A DNA stretch of 64,000 nt from Terriglobia bacterium (GCA_009838515.1 VXRL01000002.1:15937-79936), one strand, 5' to 3'. Shown: positions 42,773 through 53,503, counted from the stretch's first letter. Notes: generated from the letters alone by a model not told the origin. Translations and numbers: made by a program.

Positions 42773-42952
42773 ACTCGATGCAGGATGTCAGCACGGTGCG
42801 GCGCTTGAGTTCACGGGCTCTCGCCGGCAGCGTTACGGCGTCTTGTCAGCGTGCAAGAGGTTGACCGGCGCAGCGTGATTTGGTCCGAGAATCCCACTCA
42901 GTGATCGAGTCGCGCCGCTGACGCCGATTCCAGCTCGCGATATTGTGAAGGC

Positions 42953-44158
42953 ATGTCCCACATGCCCGCGCCCGGACCGGACCGCCTCGGCCACTTCGGC
43001 GATTTCGGGGGTCGCTACGCTCCCGAGATCTTGGTCGCGCCGCTCGATCGCTTGGAAGCCACCTATCTCGAAGTCAGGGACGACGAGAATTTCATCGCCG
43101 AGCTGGCCGACCTGAACCGCCAGTACGCGGGCCGCCCCACGCCGCTGTTTCATGCCCGGCGGCTCAGCGCCCACCTCGGCGGTGCCGAGATCTACCTCAA
43201 GCGCGAGGACCTGCTGCACACGGGTGCGCACAAGATCAACAACTGCCTTGGGCAGGCGCTGCTGGCGCGGCGCATGGGCAAGCGCCGCATTATCGCTGAG
43301 ACCGGCGCCGGCCAGCACGGCGTTGCCACGGCGACCGTGTGCGCCCTCTTCGGACTGGACTGCGTGGTCTACATGGGCTCGGAGGACATGCGTCGGCAAG
43401 CGCTGAACGTCTTCCGCATGCGCTTGCTGGGGGCAGAAGTGATCGGCGTGGACAGCGGCAGCTGCACGCTCAAGGACGCCATCTCCGAGGCGATGCGCGA
43501 CTGGGCGGCGAATTTCGAGACTACTCACTACATGCTCGGCTCAGCGCTCGGGCCCCACCCCTACCCGATGATCGTGCGCGACTTCCAGCGGGTGATCGGC
43601 CGCGAGGCGCGGGAGCAGTTTCGACAGATCTCGGACAAGAACGGGCCCGATCTGCTGATCGCGTGTGTCGGGGGTGGTAGCAATGCGATCGGCCTGTTTC
43701 ACCCGTTCTTGGGCGATGGCTGGGTGGACATGGTCGGAGTTGAGGCGGGCGGGCGCGGCGAAGCCTTGGGCGAGCACGCGGCGCGCTTCGCCGGTGGCGT
43801 GCCCGGCGTGCTGCAGGGAACCAAGAGCTACATCCTGCAAGACGATGACGGCCAGATCGCGCTGACGCATTCCGTCTCGGCCGGGCTGGACTACGCCTCG
43901 GTCGGGCCAGAGCATGCTTGGCTGAACGACGCCGGAAGGGTGGACTACACTTCGTGTTCCGACTCGGATGCGCTTGAGGCCGTAAAGACGCTTTCCCATC
44001 TAGAAGGCATCATCCCGGCGCTAGAGTCGGCCCACGCGGTAGCCGAAGCGATCAAGCGAGCGCCAGCGGCCAAGGGCCGGGCTTTCATCGTCAATCTTTC
44101 CGGCCGGGGCGATAAGGACATCGGTATCCTGCGCGAAAACATGCCCGAACTGGGCTAG
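42953..44158 (+). CDS. trpB: Tryptophan synthase beta chain
   Basis: The 401-residue PLP enzyme joins indole and serine. [49 protein letters not shown] (PLP Lys94), [20 protein letters not shown] and [14 protein letters not shown] are all canonical TrpB1 features. There is no trpA next to it, and trpF is about 21 kb away. It follows mazEF with 180 bp of apparently empty sequence. Confidence 0.95.
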   Translation: MSHMPAPGPDRLGHFGDFGGRYAPEILVAPLDRLEATYLEVRDDENFIAELADLNRQYAGRPTPLFHARRLSAHLGGAEIYLKREDLLHTGAHKINNCLGQALLARRMGKRRIIAETGAGQHGVATATVCALFGLDCVVYMGSEDMRRQALNVFRMRLLGAEVIGVDSGSCTLKDAISEAMRDWAANFETTHYMLGSALGPHPYPMIVRDFQRVIGREAREQFRQISDKNGPDLLIACVGGGSNAIGLFHPFLGDGWVDMVGVEAGGRGEALGEHAARFAGGVPGVLQGTKSYILQDDDGQIALTHSVSAGLDYASVGPEHAWLNDAGRVDYTSCSDSDALEAVKTLSHLEGIIPALESAHAVAEAIKRAPAAKGRAFIVNLSGRGDKDIGILRENMPELG

Positions 44159-44192
44159 CTAGCTGATGCGCGGTTCGGCGTTCGCCTTGCAA

Positions 44193-45635
44193 TCAGGGCA
44201 GCAGAGCCAGCTGACGCCGCCTCACGCCCTCTTCGAGCCACACTGGGGCGACACTGCCCGATCGTCCTCGGGCTAGCTCGTCCGGCAGCATGGCCAGCTC
44301 AGAGCGGCAGCGCTTCCGCGCCGCGTCGAGTGCCTCAGCGCTAGCCACGATCTGCCCGCCGGCAACGACGGTTTGCAGCAGGTCTCGGTGTGTGCCTTCA
44401 AACGTGCGCCCGCGCTCAGCATTGCCGCTCTCAAGCGTCACGCCGCTCCACGAAGCTCGCGGCGGATCGGATTCGTCGTAGATTAGGTCGGCGTCGAGCC
44501 TGTCGCCGACTGTGTAGCGCCGCACCTGCAGCATTCCCGGCAGCGTAGACTTGTCCGGGTCTTCCGAGCGCTTCGCCCGCGCCTGCCACTCGCCGGAAGC
44601 ATCGCGCAGCTGCGTGAGCTTGTAGACGCCGCCAAGCGCTGACTGCCCGCCCGAACTCGCAATGCTGGTGCCCACTCCCCAGATTCCGACCTTGGCGCCG
44701 CGCTGCTTGAGAGCGGCGATGGAATCTTCGTCTAGGTCGTTCGAAGCTACGATCGCGGTGTCATGCAGGCCTGCCTCATCAAGCAGCGCTCGTGCCTCGA
44801 CGGAGAGACCCGCCAGATCTCCCGAGTCGAGCCGGATTCCCGCGAGCCGCGCCCCGTCCTCGCGCATGCTGACGCCGACCTCGATTGCGTTCCTCACGCC
44901 TTCGGGGGTGTCGAACGTATCGACCAGCAGGACGCAGTTGTGGGGCATCGCCCGGGCGAAGGCTTCGAATGCATCGCGCTCGTCGCCGAACGCCAGCACC
45001 CAACTGTGGCCGTGCGTGCCGCGGACAGGGATACCATGCAGCTTGCCGGCCAGCACGTTCGAAGTGGCCGCGCAGCCTCCGACATAGGCGGCCCGGCTGG
45101 CGCTGAGTCCTCCGTCGATTCCTTGCGCCCTCCGGAGGCCGAATTCCAGCACTGGTTCGTCTCCCGCCGCCGAGCACACGCGGGCAGCCTTGGTCGCCAC
45201 CAGCGTTTGGAAGTTGACGATGTTGAGCAGGGCCGTCTCGACGATCTGGCACTGCAGCAGCGGGCCCCGAACCCGCAGCAGCGGCTCGTGGGCGAAGACG
45301 ACTGAGCCCTCGGCGACCGCATCCACGTCGCAGGAGAACCTCAGTTCGCCGAGATAGTCCAGGAACGCCGTATCGAACAGCGGCGCGCCCCCGGCACCCT
45401 CGAGACTCGCCAGATACTCCAGGTCATCCTCTCGGAAGCGCAGCTCGGCGAGCCACTCCAACGCGGTCCCAAGTCCGGCCGCGATCGCGAACGCGCCGCC
45501 GAACGGAGCCTTGCGGAAGTACTGGCAGAAGACCGCCTCGCGATCCGCGAGACCCTCGCGCCGATACCCGGCGGCCATGGTGAGCTGGTACAGGTCGGTC
45601 AGCAGGGCCAGGGAGCGGCCAGCGGGCGCGTGCAT
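44193..45635 (-). CDS. pncB: Nicotinate phosphoribosyltransferase
   Basis: The 480-residue enzyme salvages nicotinate to Na[20 protein letters not shown] is the N-terminal signature, [20 protein letters not shown] and [14 protein letters not shown] carry the phosphorylated His region, [20 protein letters not shown] contacts ribose phosphate, and [20 protein letters not shown] follows. It is last in the birA-coaX-pncB run. Confidence 0.93.
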   Translation of the reverse strand: MHAPAGRSLALLTDLYQLTMAAGYRREGLADREAVFCQYFRKAPFGGAFAIAAGLGTALEWLAELRFREDDLEYLASLEGAGGAPLFDTAFLDYLGELRFSCDVDAVAEGSVVFAHEPLLRVRGPLLQCQIVETALLNIVNFQTLVATKAARVCSAAGDEPVLEFGLRRAQGIDGGLSASRAAYVGGCAATSNVLAGKLHGIPVRGTHGHSWVLAFGDERDAFEAFARAMPHNCVLLVDTFDTPEGVRNAIEVGVSMREDGARLAGIRLDSGDLAGLSVEARALLDEAGLHDTAIVASNDLDEDSIAALKQRGAKVGIWGVGTSIASSGGQSALGGVYKLTQLRDASGEWQARAKRSEDPDKSTLPGMLQVRRYTVGDRLDADLIYDESDPPRASWSGVTLESGNAERGRTFEGTHRDLLQTVVAGGQIVASAEALDAARKRCRSELAMLPDELARGRSGSVAPVWLEEGVRRRQLALLP

Positions 45636-45644
45636 GCGATCGCC

Positions 45645-46412
45645 TCAAGACCGGTTCAGGTTCCAGATCAGGCGCAAGCCTTCGAGAGTCAGTCCTGGAT
45701 CCACCTCTTGAATAAAGCGCGAGTCGCGCGCAAGGCTCTCGGACTGCCCTCCGGTCGCGACCACAGTCGCGTCCGTCCCGAGAGTCCGGAGCATCTTTTC
45801 CAAGATGCCGTCCACCATTCCGAGCATTCCGTAGTAGAACCCCGACTGGAGGCTGCCAACCGTGCTGCTGCCGATCACCTTGTCTGGCCGCCTTAGTTCG
45901 ATTTGCGGAAGCCGTGCGGTGCGCCGGACCAAGGCTTGGGAGGACACTTGGATTCCTGGGCAGATGATGCCGCCCAAGTACTCGCGCTGTTCCGAGATGG
46001 CGTCGAACGTAATCGCGGTGCCGAAGTCGACCGCTATGCACGGACAGCCGTAGCGCTCAGATGCCGCGACCGAGTTCACGATCCGGTCCGCGCCGACCTC
46101 TTCTGGCGTGTCGACCCGAAGCCCCAGGCCGGTGCGGGTGCTGGCCGTCACTTGCAGAGGCGCCAGCTTGAGATACCGGCTAGCTACGCCTGCGATGGAC
46201 GAGTCAAGTTGGGGAACGACGGAGGAGAAGACGAATCCATCGATGTCGTCGAGCTTGAGGTTCGCTAGCGAGACCAGCGTTTGGAACAGTGCGCCCCAGC
46301 CGTCGGCAGTCTGTTCGAGGTCGGTTTTGAGCCGCCAATCGGCCGCCAGCCGCTCATCGTCGAAGAGCCCGATTGTGAGGTTCGTGTTTCCGACGTCTAC
46401 CGCGAGCAACAT
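45645..46412 (-). CDS. coaX: Type III pantothenate kinase
   Basis: The 255-residue ASKHA kinase catalyses the first step of CoA synthesis. LLAVDVGNTNLTIGLFDDE binds phosphate, TPEEVGADRIVNSVAASERY is the pantothenate/acid motif, and AVDFGTAITFDAIS and ATGGQSESLA are later family motifs. Type III enzymes are not feedback-inhibited by CoA. It sits between birA and pncB, 4 nt after birA. Confidence 0.94.
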   Translation of the reverse strand: MLLAVDVGNTNLTIGLFDDERLAADWRLKTDLEQTADGWGALFQTLVSLANLKLDDIDGFVFSSVVPQLDSSIAGVASRYLKLAPLQVTASTRTGLGLRVDTPEEVGADRIVNSVAASERYGCPCIAVDFGTAITFDAISEQREYLGGIICPGIQVSSQALVRRTARLPQIELRRPDKVIGSSTVGSLQSGFYYGMLGMVDGILEKMLRTLGTDATVVATGGQSESLARDSRFIQEVDPGLTLEGLRLIWNLNRS

Positions 46413-46416
46413 GAAT

Positions 46417-47193
46417 CTATATCTCTATTGTGCCTGTGTCCGGGCGAACGCTTCCCGCGACGATTGGGACGACCTCGCCCTCGGCGTCCTCCAGCATGAG
46501 CAAGCCCTGTTCGTTCAGGCCGGCGGTCACGCCCCGCACCGGCACAGAGCAATCTTCGGGGACGCCTTCGATGACCACCCGCCGTCCCCGGGCATAGCTG
46601 GAAGCCGCTTGGAATGCCTCCAAGACAGGCGCGGCGCCCCCGTCCAGGTACAGATCGTAGAGCGACTCCAATGATCTCAGCACGGGATCGAGAACCTGTT
46701 CGCGTGACCAATCCTTGCCGGTCTCGATAAGCAGGGACGTTGCGGTGTCGCCCAAATCAGGCGGGAACGTCGCGTGGTTGAGGTTGATACCGATACCGAC
46801 GATGACATGATCGACTTGTTGGCGCTCGGCCTCCATTTCCACGAGGATCCCGCAGCACTTGCGCTCGTTCACTAGGATGTCGTTGGGCCAGCGGATGTCA
46901 CAGCGGAGGCCTGTCAGGCCCTCCAAGGCCTCTTTGACCGCCAAGCCGGCGACCAGCGTCAGGACTGGCGCTGCGTACGGGCGGACCAGTGGACGCAGCA
47001 CCAGCGAAAGGTATAACCCGAGACCGGCTCGGGACACCCAGTTCCTGCCAAGGCGGCCACGTCCTGCTGTCTGCTCGTCCGCAGTCACGATCGTGCCCTC
47101 GGAGCAGCCTTGCCGCGCCAAGTCAGCAGCCGCCAGCATCGTTGTGTCGATGCTTGCGTAGTGATGAGCAGGGTGGCCGAAATGCGAAGCCAT
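46417..47193 (-). CDS. birA: Biotin--[acetyl-CoA-carboxylase] ligase, no repressor domain
   Basis: The 258-residue catalytic core has TADEQTAGRGRLGRNWVSRA (biotinyl-AMP loop), IRWPNDILVNERKCCGILVE and VIVGIGINLNH. The C-terminal SH3-like domain (about 205-258) is present. The N-terminal winged-helix of E. coli BirA is absent, so it ligates biotin but should not repress transcription directly. Confidence 0.93.
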   Translation of the reverse strand: MASHFGHPAHHYASIDTTMLAAADLARQGCSEGTIVTADEQTAGRGRLGRNWVSRAGLGLYLSLVLRPLVRPYAAPVLTLVAGLAVKEALEGLTGLRCDIRWPNDILVNERKCCGILVEMEAERQQVDHVIVGIGINLNHATFPPDLGDTATSLLIETGKDWSREQVLDPVLRSLESLYDLYLDGGAAPVLEAFQAASSYARGRRVVIEGVPEDCSVPVRGVTAGLNEQGLLMLEDAEGEVVPIVAGSVRPDTGTIEI

Positions 47194-47210
47194 AGCGCGA
47201 GCCTAGGAAC

Positions 47211-49781
47211 TCAGCGCAGACTTGCCGCGTTCGGTGCGTTCTTGCGCGGCAGAGCCCGTCGTAGCTCGAGGATGGTGTCGGCGTGCTCGCCTGTGAGGGC
47301 GAGGTTGGCGAATTCGTGCGGGTCGCTGGAATGGTCGTAAAGCTCCTCGCTGCCGTCCGCGTAGCGGATGTAGCGCCAGCGATTGGACCGCACAGCGTGA
47401 TTGCCCCGCAGGTAAGTCATTGACACTGCCCGCCTGCGGCGCGGGGTCTTCAGCAGGGGCAGCAGGCTCTCCCCGTCAAGCTCCGGCTTCGGAGGAAGTC
47501 CCGCAAGGTCCAGCAGGGTTGGATACAGGTCCAGCAGCGAAGCCGGAGACTGCACGACAGTGCCCGACGAGGTCGTGCCGGGTGCAACCAGCACCAACGG
47601 CACCCGGGTTGCTTTTTCCCACAGCGCGAACTTTTCCCAGTGGTTCTTCTCGCCCAGGTGGTAGCCGTGATCTGACCACAGCACGATGACAGTGGACTTG
47701 GCGTGCTCCGAGCGTGCAAGTGCGTCCAGCAGACGGCCCAACTGGTGATCGGCGAACGTGCAACTGGCTTGATATGCCCGCACCGCCTCCTTCCATGTGC
47801 CGGGCCGCTGTTCTTCAGCCTCAAGGATGGCCTGCATGAAGTGCTGCTTTTGGCGTAGCAGCGCTTGTCCGCCCGCCGGAATGTCGTCCAAGTCGTTCTG
47901 GTGCGTGCGAGGCATGGCCACGTGGCCGCGAGGGTAAGCGCCGAAGTACTTGGGCGGGGCGTGGAAGGGCATGTGGGGTCGGAAGAGGCCGATCGCGAGG
48001 AAGAAGGGCCGATCATGCTCGCGCTCGAGAAAGCGGATCCCGAAATTCACCGAGCGCGCGTCCGGGGTCAGCGTCTCGTCGAGCGGCCACAGGCCCCAGT
48101 CGAAATTTGGGCTGCGCACCGCCGCAATGCCATTGAATTTCCGCGGTGGCATGGGATCGAGCTGCATCTTCTCGAAATGATGAAATGACTCGTCGTCGTG
48201 ATAGGCGCTGTTGTCGTGGTGGTGGAAGACCTTCCCCGCACCCTCGACTTGGTACCCGTGGTTCATGAAGTAGCGCGGCAAGGTTACGGCCCCGGGCAGG
48301 GCGCGCCGCCAATCGGAACTGTTGTCGTAAACGCCGGTGCTGGCGGGATGCAGCCCGGTCAGCAGAGCCACTCGCGACGGATTGCAAGCCGGCGAGGCTG
48401 TGTAGGCCCGCTCGAACAGCGCTCCGCGCCGTGCCAAGCGCCGCAGATTGGGCATCTTCAGCGGCGAATCCGGCTCCAGCACCCAGTCGTTGAGGTCGTC
48501 CACGGCGATAAACAGGATGTTGGGCTTGTCCGGGCTGGCATCCGCGCCGAGTGCGCCTCGCTCCGATGCTCGCACCAGAGACGTCGGTTCACTCGAGGCG
48601 AATTTCGCCCGAGCGTCGAGTTCGTCTAGCGTGAAGCGCACGCTGACGATGTAAGGCTCCTCCCCAGCGGCCCAGTGCCCGTACGTGGTCACCACGAAGG
48701 TGCCGTCAGGGAGCAGTTCGACTCCTGGGTAAGCGGTGTCTGTACGTGAGAGGTTGTCCATCAACCTTACGCGGTACTGGCCCTCGCGCCCGGCGACGAT
48801 GTCGTCATACGTGCCAACCCAGCCGACCCAGTCACCATGCGTTGGGCTCTCATGTGTGCGGTCGCGGAAGCTGATGAACAGGCGGCCATCGGGACCGTAC
48901 CTGGCAGTGTGCCGGTCGCCGGTCAGCGCGCCCGGCAGTTCCCTCGGCTCGCTCCATGTTTCGCCCTCGTCGTCAGAGAAGATGACGAACGAATTCAGCT
49001 GGCGACTGTTTTCGCGTAGGAGCACGGCGATCTGCTTGCCGTCCGGGGACCGTATCGCTCCCGGCTCACACAGGTGCGCTACAGCATGCTTGGCGATCAC
49101 CGTGGGCTGCGACCACGTCAGGCCGCCATCGGACGAGACGACCTGGTAAACCTCAAAGACCTTGCCTTGCGGATGCACCGGGGGATTGCGAAGCCAGCGG
49201 CCGTCGTCGTGGAAGAACGCCATGTAGGAGCCGTCCTTGCGCTCCACCATCGAACCCATGGTGACGACGCCGCCATAGCTGGGGCCGGGGGTATTGATCG
49301 GCTGCAGCGGCGACCAAGTCTCGCCCTCGTCCTCGGAATACGCAACGCGCACCCCACCGGCTTTGCCCGAGAACATCACGATGCGCGGCACCCCTTCCGG
49401 ATCGATCAATCGGAAGAGGGTGGGCACTTCCATCGATGTGGCCCAGTTTTCCGGCGTCTCGAGCCGGTCGGTCCAGGTCAGCCCACCATCGAAGCTCTTC
49501 TTGTAGACGATGGCTCCCCTGCCGTGGCCCTTGGGGTAGGCGATCAGAATCGTCCGGTTGTCGGGCAGTAGCAGCGTGGACGGGTGGCCCAGGTACTGGC
49601 CCGGCTCCCGGTCAACCACGACCTGGCGGTGAGTCTCGTCCGCGAGATCCACCGTGGGAATCGAGTAGCCCCGCGGCTGCTGGGCCGAGGCCAGAATCGT
49701 GGCCACCGCCAGAGCGCAGGCGAACGCGGCCCCTGCGCGCAGGCGCGACGAGTCGAATACAGAACGCAGGTGAGCCGGCAT
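47211..49781 (-). CDS. Secreted sialidase-like / sulfatase fusion enzyme
   Basis: From MPAHLRSVFDSSRLRAGAAF the 856-residue protein has a signal peptide. Residues about 40-400 form a six-bladed BNR sialidase-like propeller with Asp boxes SFDGGLTW, SEDEGETW, SSDGGLTW and SDDEGETW. Residues about 418-850 are a sulfatase: NILFIAVDDLNDW (metal ligands), ASPACNPSRVALLTGLHP with the formylglycine Cys466, IVLWSDHGYHLGEKNHWEKF and DPHEFANLAL. The second domain resembles iduronate-2-sulfatase or choline-sulfatase groups. It may remove sulfate and sialic-acid-like sugars from one glycan. ATG 49781 has GAGG 5 nt upstream. Confidence 0.88.
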   Translation of the reverse strand: MPAHLRSVFDSSRLRAGAAFACALAVATILASAQQPRGYSIPTVDLADETHRQVVVDREPGQYLGHPSTLLLPDNRTILIAYPKGHGRGAIVYKKSFDGGLTWTDRLETPENWATSMEVPTLFRLIDPEGVPRIVMFSGKAGGVRVAYSEDEGETWSPLQPINTPGPSYGGVVTMGSMVERKDGSYMAFFHDDGRWLRNPPVHPQGKVFEVYQVVSSDGGLTWSQPTVIAKHAVAHLCEPGAIRSPDGKQIAVLLRENSRQLNSFVIFSDDEGETWSEPRELPGALTGDRHTARYGPDGRLFISFRDRTHESPTHGDWVGWVGTYDDIVAGREGQYRVRLMDNLSRTDTAYPGVELLPDGTFVVTTYGHWAAGEEPYIVSVRFTLDELDARAKFASSEPTSLVRASERGALGADASPDKPNILFIAVDDLNDWVLEPDSPLKMPNLRRLARRGALFERAYTASPACNPSRVALLTGLHPASTGVYDNSSDWRRALPGAVTLPRYFMNHGYQVEGAGKVFHHHDNSAYHDDESFHHFEKMQLDPMPPRKFNGIAAVRSPNFDWGLWPLDETLTPDARSVNFGIRFLEREHDRPFFLAIGLFRPHMPFHAPPKYFGAYPRGHVAMPRTHQNDLDDIPAGGQALLRQKQHFMQAILEAEEQRPGTWKEAVRAYQASCTFADHQLGRLLDALARSEHAKSTVIVLWSDHGYHLGEKNHWEKFALWEKATRVPLVLVAPGTTSSGTVVQSPASLLDLYPTLLDLAGLPPKPELDGESLLPLLKTPRRRRAVSMTYLRGNHAVRSNRWRYIRYADGSEELYDHSSDPHEFANLALTGEHADTILELRRALPRKNAPNAASLR

Positions 49782-49821
49782 CGCGCCCTCAATCATAGAG
49801 CGTTACGCGGAACTGCCGCGC

Positions 49822-50847
49822 TCATACGCGGACAGCCTCACCGGACTCGGCCGACGCGTATACGGCTTCGACAATGCCTAACGTCTTGAGGTAGTCCTCG
49901 CCCGTGGATTCGAAGCTCTTGCCGTCCAGCATGCGGTCTATGAAATGCCGCTGCAGGCGATACACGCAGTCGCCGGCGAAATTGCGGTTCTCGCGCCGAT
50001 ACTCGACTGAGCGAATATCCTCCCCAAGCGGCTTGATGCGCATGGAGGAGTCCGCCTCCATTGCCAAGTGCCCGCCAGTTCCGTCCAACCGCAGTTCGCC
50101 GAATGTATATCTTGGATTGGGCGTCTCGGCTTCGTTATAACGATTCGCGTCGAGGATCGCCGTCGCGCCGCTCTCGAAGGAGAACAGGATCTGTCCCGCG
50201 TCCTCTCCCCGGATTGCCGGGTTCAAGCGGCGCAGCCGCGCAAAGACGAGGGTGACCTCTCCGAGCAAGAAGCGGAAAGTGTCGATGAAGTGGACAGCCG
50301 TCTCATAGACCAAGAGCCTCGGATAGTCCCTGAAGAACGGCTGGCGTGCCAAGTAGGCGTCTTCCCTCCACCCATCGCCGGTTCGCATGCGGAAATACAG
50401 GTGTGTCGGCTCTCCGATCAGGCCCTGGGACAGTGTCCGCTTGATTTCGCGATACCACGGCTGCCAGCGGAAGTTCTCGTGCACCATGAAGCGCACACCG
50501 CGTTCTTTCGCGCGTTGGACGATGGATGCGCTCTCGTCCAGGGATGGTGCCAAGGGCTTCTGGCAAACGATGGCAGCTCCACGACTGGCGGCGTGGTCGC
50601 AGATCTCCGCGTGCGTTTCAGGCGGTGTGATGATATCGACGAAATCGGGCCGCTCCCGATCGATCATTTCGCGCCAATCGCTGTAGTAGAGGGGAATCCC
50701 GTACGTGGCCATGTGGCGCCTCGCCTTGGCCTCGGTGCGGTTGGCGATCGCCTCGAGGCGCACTTCGGGAATGCGATTCCACGCTTCGAACTGGAAGCCC
50801 GAGAAGTAGCCCGCTCCGATCGCCACCGCCCTGAACGTCGTGCCCAT
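49822..50847 (-). CDS. Cytoplasmic Gfo/Idh/MocA oxidoreductase
   Basis: The 341-residue protein MGTTFRAVAIGAGYFSGFQF lacks the Tat leader of the other two family members. DIITPPETHAEICDHAASRG and AIVCQKPLAPSLDES are family motifs, and LLVYETAVHFIDTFRFLLG holds the catalytic His. It follows the sialidase-sulfatase start by 40 bp in the opposite transcription order, so both may share a transcript led by this gene. A role in metabolising the sugars that enzyme releases is a reasonable inference. Confidence 0.85.
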   Translation of the reverse strand: MGTTFRAVAIGAGYFSGFQFEAWNRIPEVRLEAIANRTEAKARRHMATYGIPLYYSDWREMIDRERPDFVDIITPPETHAEICDHAASRGAAIVCQKPLAPSLDESASIVQRAKERGVRFMVHENFRWQPWYREIKRTLSQGLIGEPTHLYFRMRTGDGWREDAYLARQPFFRDYPRLLVYETAVHFIDTFRFLLGEVTLVFARLRRLNPAIRGEDAGQILFSFESGATAILDANRYNEAETPNPRYTFGELRLDGTGGHLAMEADSSMRIKPLGEDIRSVEYRRENRNFAGDCVYRLQRHFIDRMLDGKSFESTGEDYLKTLGIVEAVYASAESGEAVRV

Positions 50848-50953
50848 GGGGCCACTGTACACGGCGGCGACAGCCCGAGGCTATCCGATCCGGCTATACT
50901 CCAAGCTCCCACGGAGCCTGCGGCATGGATGCGGCGATGACTGGGTGACCGGT

Positions 50954-53503
50954 ATGCCGCGCCTGCCGCATGTGGACAGGATCATCGTGATAGGACTTGT
51001 TGCTTTGGGGATCGCCATAGTCCTGTGGTATCGCATTCGCCAGCTTTCCCGGCAGATCGACGATCTCCAGCGCACTGTGCATCGAGCGTCTGGCGACGAG
51101 CCGCGGGCCGCCGCTCCGGCTGTCGAGCCCGAGGTTCGGCCGCGGCCCCGCGAGCAGGCGCGAACGCCCCCCAAGCCGGTGCGAGAACGGCGTCCGTCGG
51201 TGCTAACCAGGATCAACTGGATGGTTTGGCTCGGCGGTGTCTCCGTTGCTCTCGCGGGAATCTTCTTGGTCAAGTACTCGATCGACCAGGGCTTGCTTAC
51301 GCCGGTCGCAAGGGTTCTGCTCGGAGTCGTCGGCGGGCTTGCCATGCACGGCGTGGTGGCGTGGCGCGTTCGCACTGCGAGCGGCTACCATCCGGCCCTG
51401 TCAGCCCTGGCCGCCGCAGGGAGCATTACGATCTGTGCCGCGATTCTGGCCGCGCTGCACCTGTACGACCTCATCCAACCTATCCCGGCGTTCGCAGTCT
51501 TGGCCGTGCTGGCCATCGCAACCATGGTGCTCGCATTGCAGCACGGCCCGGTCCTCGCCGTTCTGGGCATCCTCGGGGGCTATGCCGTGCCCCTGCTGGT
51601 CGGAGGGGACAGCGACCGAATGGGCGCTGTGCTTGCGTATGTCACCGTCGTCAGCGTTTCCGGCATGCTCATGGTGCGTTATGCCTACCGCAGGTGGCTG
51701 TGGTGGTGCATGCTCGTCGCCGCGCTCGGCTGGAATCTGATCTCGCTCGGCAGTGCCAGTGCCGACGGGGTCCGCGGTCTCTATCTGGCGGCTCTGGCCG
51801 CATGCCTGATCTTCCTGCCGGCGCTGAACTGGTGGCCGCGTCTGAGCTGGATCGGTCCGATTGCGCCGACATGGAGATCGGCTGGAGACGATGGCTCGGT
51901 TCCGGTTGCCTCGGGCGCGCCCCCCACTTGGTGGGGACTGGGTCTGGTGATCGTGGTTCAGGGGCTGTCCATTGCCAACGAGCCTTTCGCCTTCAACGGG
52001 GCGCTCCTGTGGGTCGTGCTGCCCGTTACGGTGTACCTCGCGTGCCACTGGTTCCCGCGCTACTCTGCGCTGCCGCCGATGGTCTTGGCCGTGCAGGGCC
52101 TCGCTTGGTTGTCGACGGGGTTCGAACTGGATCGCTCCGGTCTCAGCTGGCAGCCCAGCCTAGTTGCTTGGATGCCCGAGATGGTCGTGTATGCCGCTTG
52201 CAGCGGACTCGTGCATGTGCTGGGCCCATTCCTGTTGCTGCGCCGGGGCGCTCCCGCCGCGAAATGGGTGCCGCTACCGGTATTGGGGCCTCTGTCTTGG
52301 CTAGCGCTGGCCTTCTTCCTGGCAACCGACCATTCGTCGTCAGCCCTGTGGACTGCGGCTAGCCTAGCCATCGGCTGCGTATTCGCAGCGACTGGAACGA
52401 TCTTCGAGCGGCGGGGCGACGACCTGCACTATACCTGGTGCGTCTTGGGATGCTCCGGCGCGTATTCGCTCGCAGCCGCGATGTTCTTCAGCGAGGCCGG
52501 ACTGACCGTCGCGCTGGCCGCGCAAGCGGTGCCGCTGGCATGGTTTGCAGCGCGCTCGGGGGCCAGCAACTTGCTGTGGGTGACGAAGGGCGTGCTGGCC
52601 GTGACCGTTCTGCGACTGTCGCTGAATCCGTGGATCGAGAGCTACTCGTCAGGCACGCATTGGGCCGTCTGGGCCTACGGAGGCTCGACGCTAGCCTGCT
52701 TTCTTGCCAGCCGAGTCGCGCTCCCCCACCCGCGCCTGCGACGCTGGACCGAGGCCGCCGGAGTCCAGTTGCTTGTACTGACGCTGTGGGCCGTGCCCCG
52801 GAGCTGGATCTACGACGGCTCGATCCTCGCCGAAGAGTACTCTCTGGCCGAAGCCTCGTTCAACACGGTCATCTGGGCCGCCTTGGGAATGGCGTACTAC
52901 TGGCGATCGCGCGTGAGCGAGCACATTGCAGCCGTTTACCTTTGGGCGTCCAGAGCGCTCATGGCAATGGCGCTGGCGAACTATGCGGCGGTCTTGCTGG
53001 TGCTCAATCCGTTGTGGAGTGATGAGGCGGTCTCATCCACGCCCGTCTGGAATCTCCTGTTGCTGGCCTACGGCGCGCCTGTGCTGCTCGCGGCCTTGGC
53101 TGGCCGCTTCTCCGAAGCGCGGTCCGCCCGCTGGGCGAGGAGGGTGGCCGCCCTGGCCGTGTTCGTGTTCGTGACGCTCGAGATTCGGCATCTCTGGCAG
53201 GGCGCGCTGGACATAGCAGTGCGTCCCGGCGACGGCGAGATGGCGACATATTCGATTACTTGGACATGCATGGCCTTCGCCGCGGTGCTGGCCGGCGGCA
53301 TGCGGTTCGGCGCCGGCGTGTACCGGGCGGGAATGGCATTGCTCGTGCTGGCGGTGGCCAAGGTCTTCTTGGTCGATATGTCGGGGCTCTCCGGGCTGCT
53401 CCGCGCGGGTTCCTTCCTCGGCCTGGGGCTGAGCCTGCTCGGCTTGGCCCTCCTGCACCAAAAGTTTCGCGCCACGCTCCTGTCCGGGTCGGCTCGCGAA
53501 TAA
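50954..53503 (+). CDS. DUF2339 polytopic membrane protein
   Basis: The 849-residue protein has an N-terminal span (RIIVIGLVALGIAIVLWYRI), a coiled-coil and Pro/Arg-rich linker (about 30-90), then NWMVWLGGVSVALAGIFLVK and more than 20 further hydrophobic segments, as in DUF2339. GILGGYAVPLLV is a conserved family segment. Its role is unknown; an envelope function is suspected. ATG 50954 is chosen. GTG 50945 in the same frame is possible. Confidence 0.8.
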   Translation: MPRLPHVDRIIVIGLVALGIAIVLWYRIRQLSRQIDDLQRTVHRASGDEPRAAAPAVEPEVRPRPREQARTPPKPVRERRPSVLTRINWMVWLGGVSVALAGIFLVKYSIDQGLLTPVARVLLGVVGGLAMHGVVAWRVRTASGYHPALSALAAAGSITICAAILAALHLYDLIQPIPAFAVLAVLAIATMVLALQHGPVLAVLGILGGYAVPLLVGGDSDRMGAVLAYVTVVSVSGMLMVRYAYRRWLWWCMLVAALGWNLISLGSASADGVRGLYLAALAACLIFLPALNWWPRLSWIGPIAPTWRSAGDDGSVPVASGAPPTWWGLGLVIVVQGLSIANEPFAFNGALLWVVLPVTVYLACHWFPRYSALPPMVLAVQGLAWLSTGFELDRSGLSWQPSLVAWMPEMVVYAACSGLVHVLGPFLLLRRGAPAAKWVPLPVLGPLSWLALAFFLATDHSSSALWTAASLAIGCVFAATGTIFERRGDDLHYTWCVLGCSGAYSLAAAMFFSEAGLTVALAAQAVPLAWFAARSGASNLLWVTKGVLAVTVLRLSLNPWIESYSSGTHWAVWAYGGSTLACFLASRVALPHPRLRRWTEAAGVQLLVLTLWAVPRSWIYDGSILAEEYSLAEASFNTVIWAALGMAYYWRSRVSEHIAAVYLWASRALMAMALANYAAVLLVLNPLWSDEAVSSTPVWNLLLLAYGAPVLLAALAGRFSEARSARWARRVAALAVFVFVTLEIRHLWQGALDIAVRPGDGEMATYSITWTCMAFAAVLAGGMRFGAGVYRAGMALLVLAVAKVFLVDMSGLSGLLRAGSFLGLGLSLLGLALLHQKFRATLLSGSARE

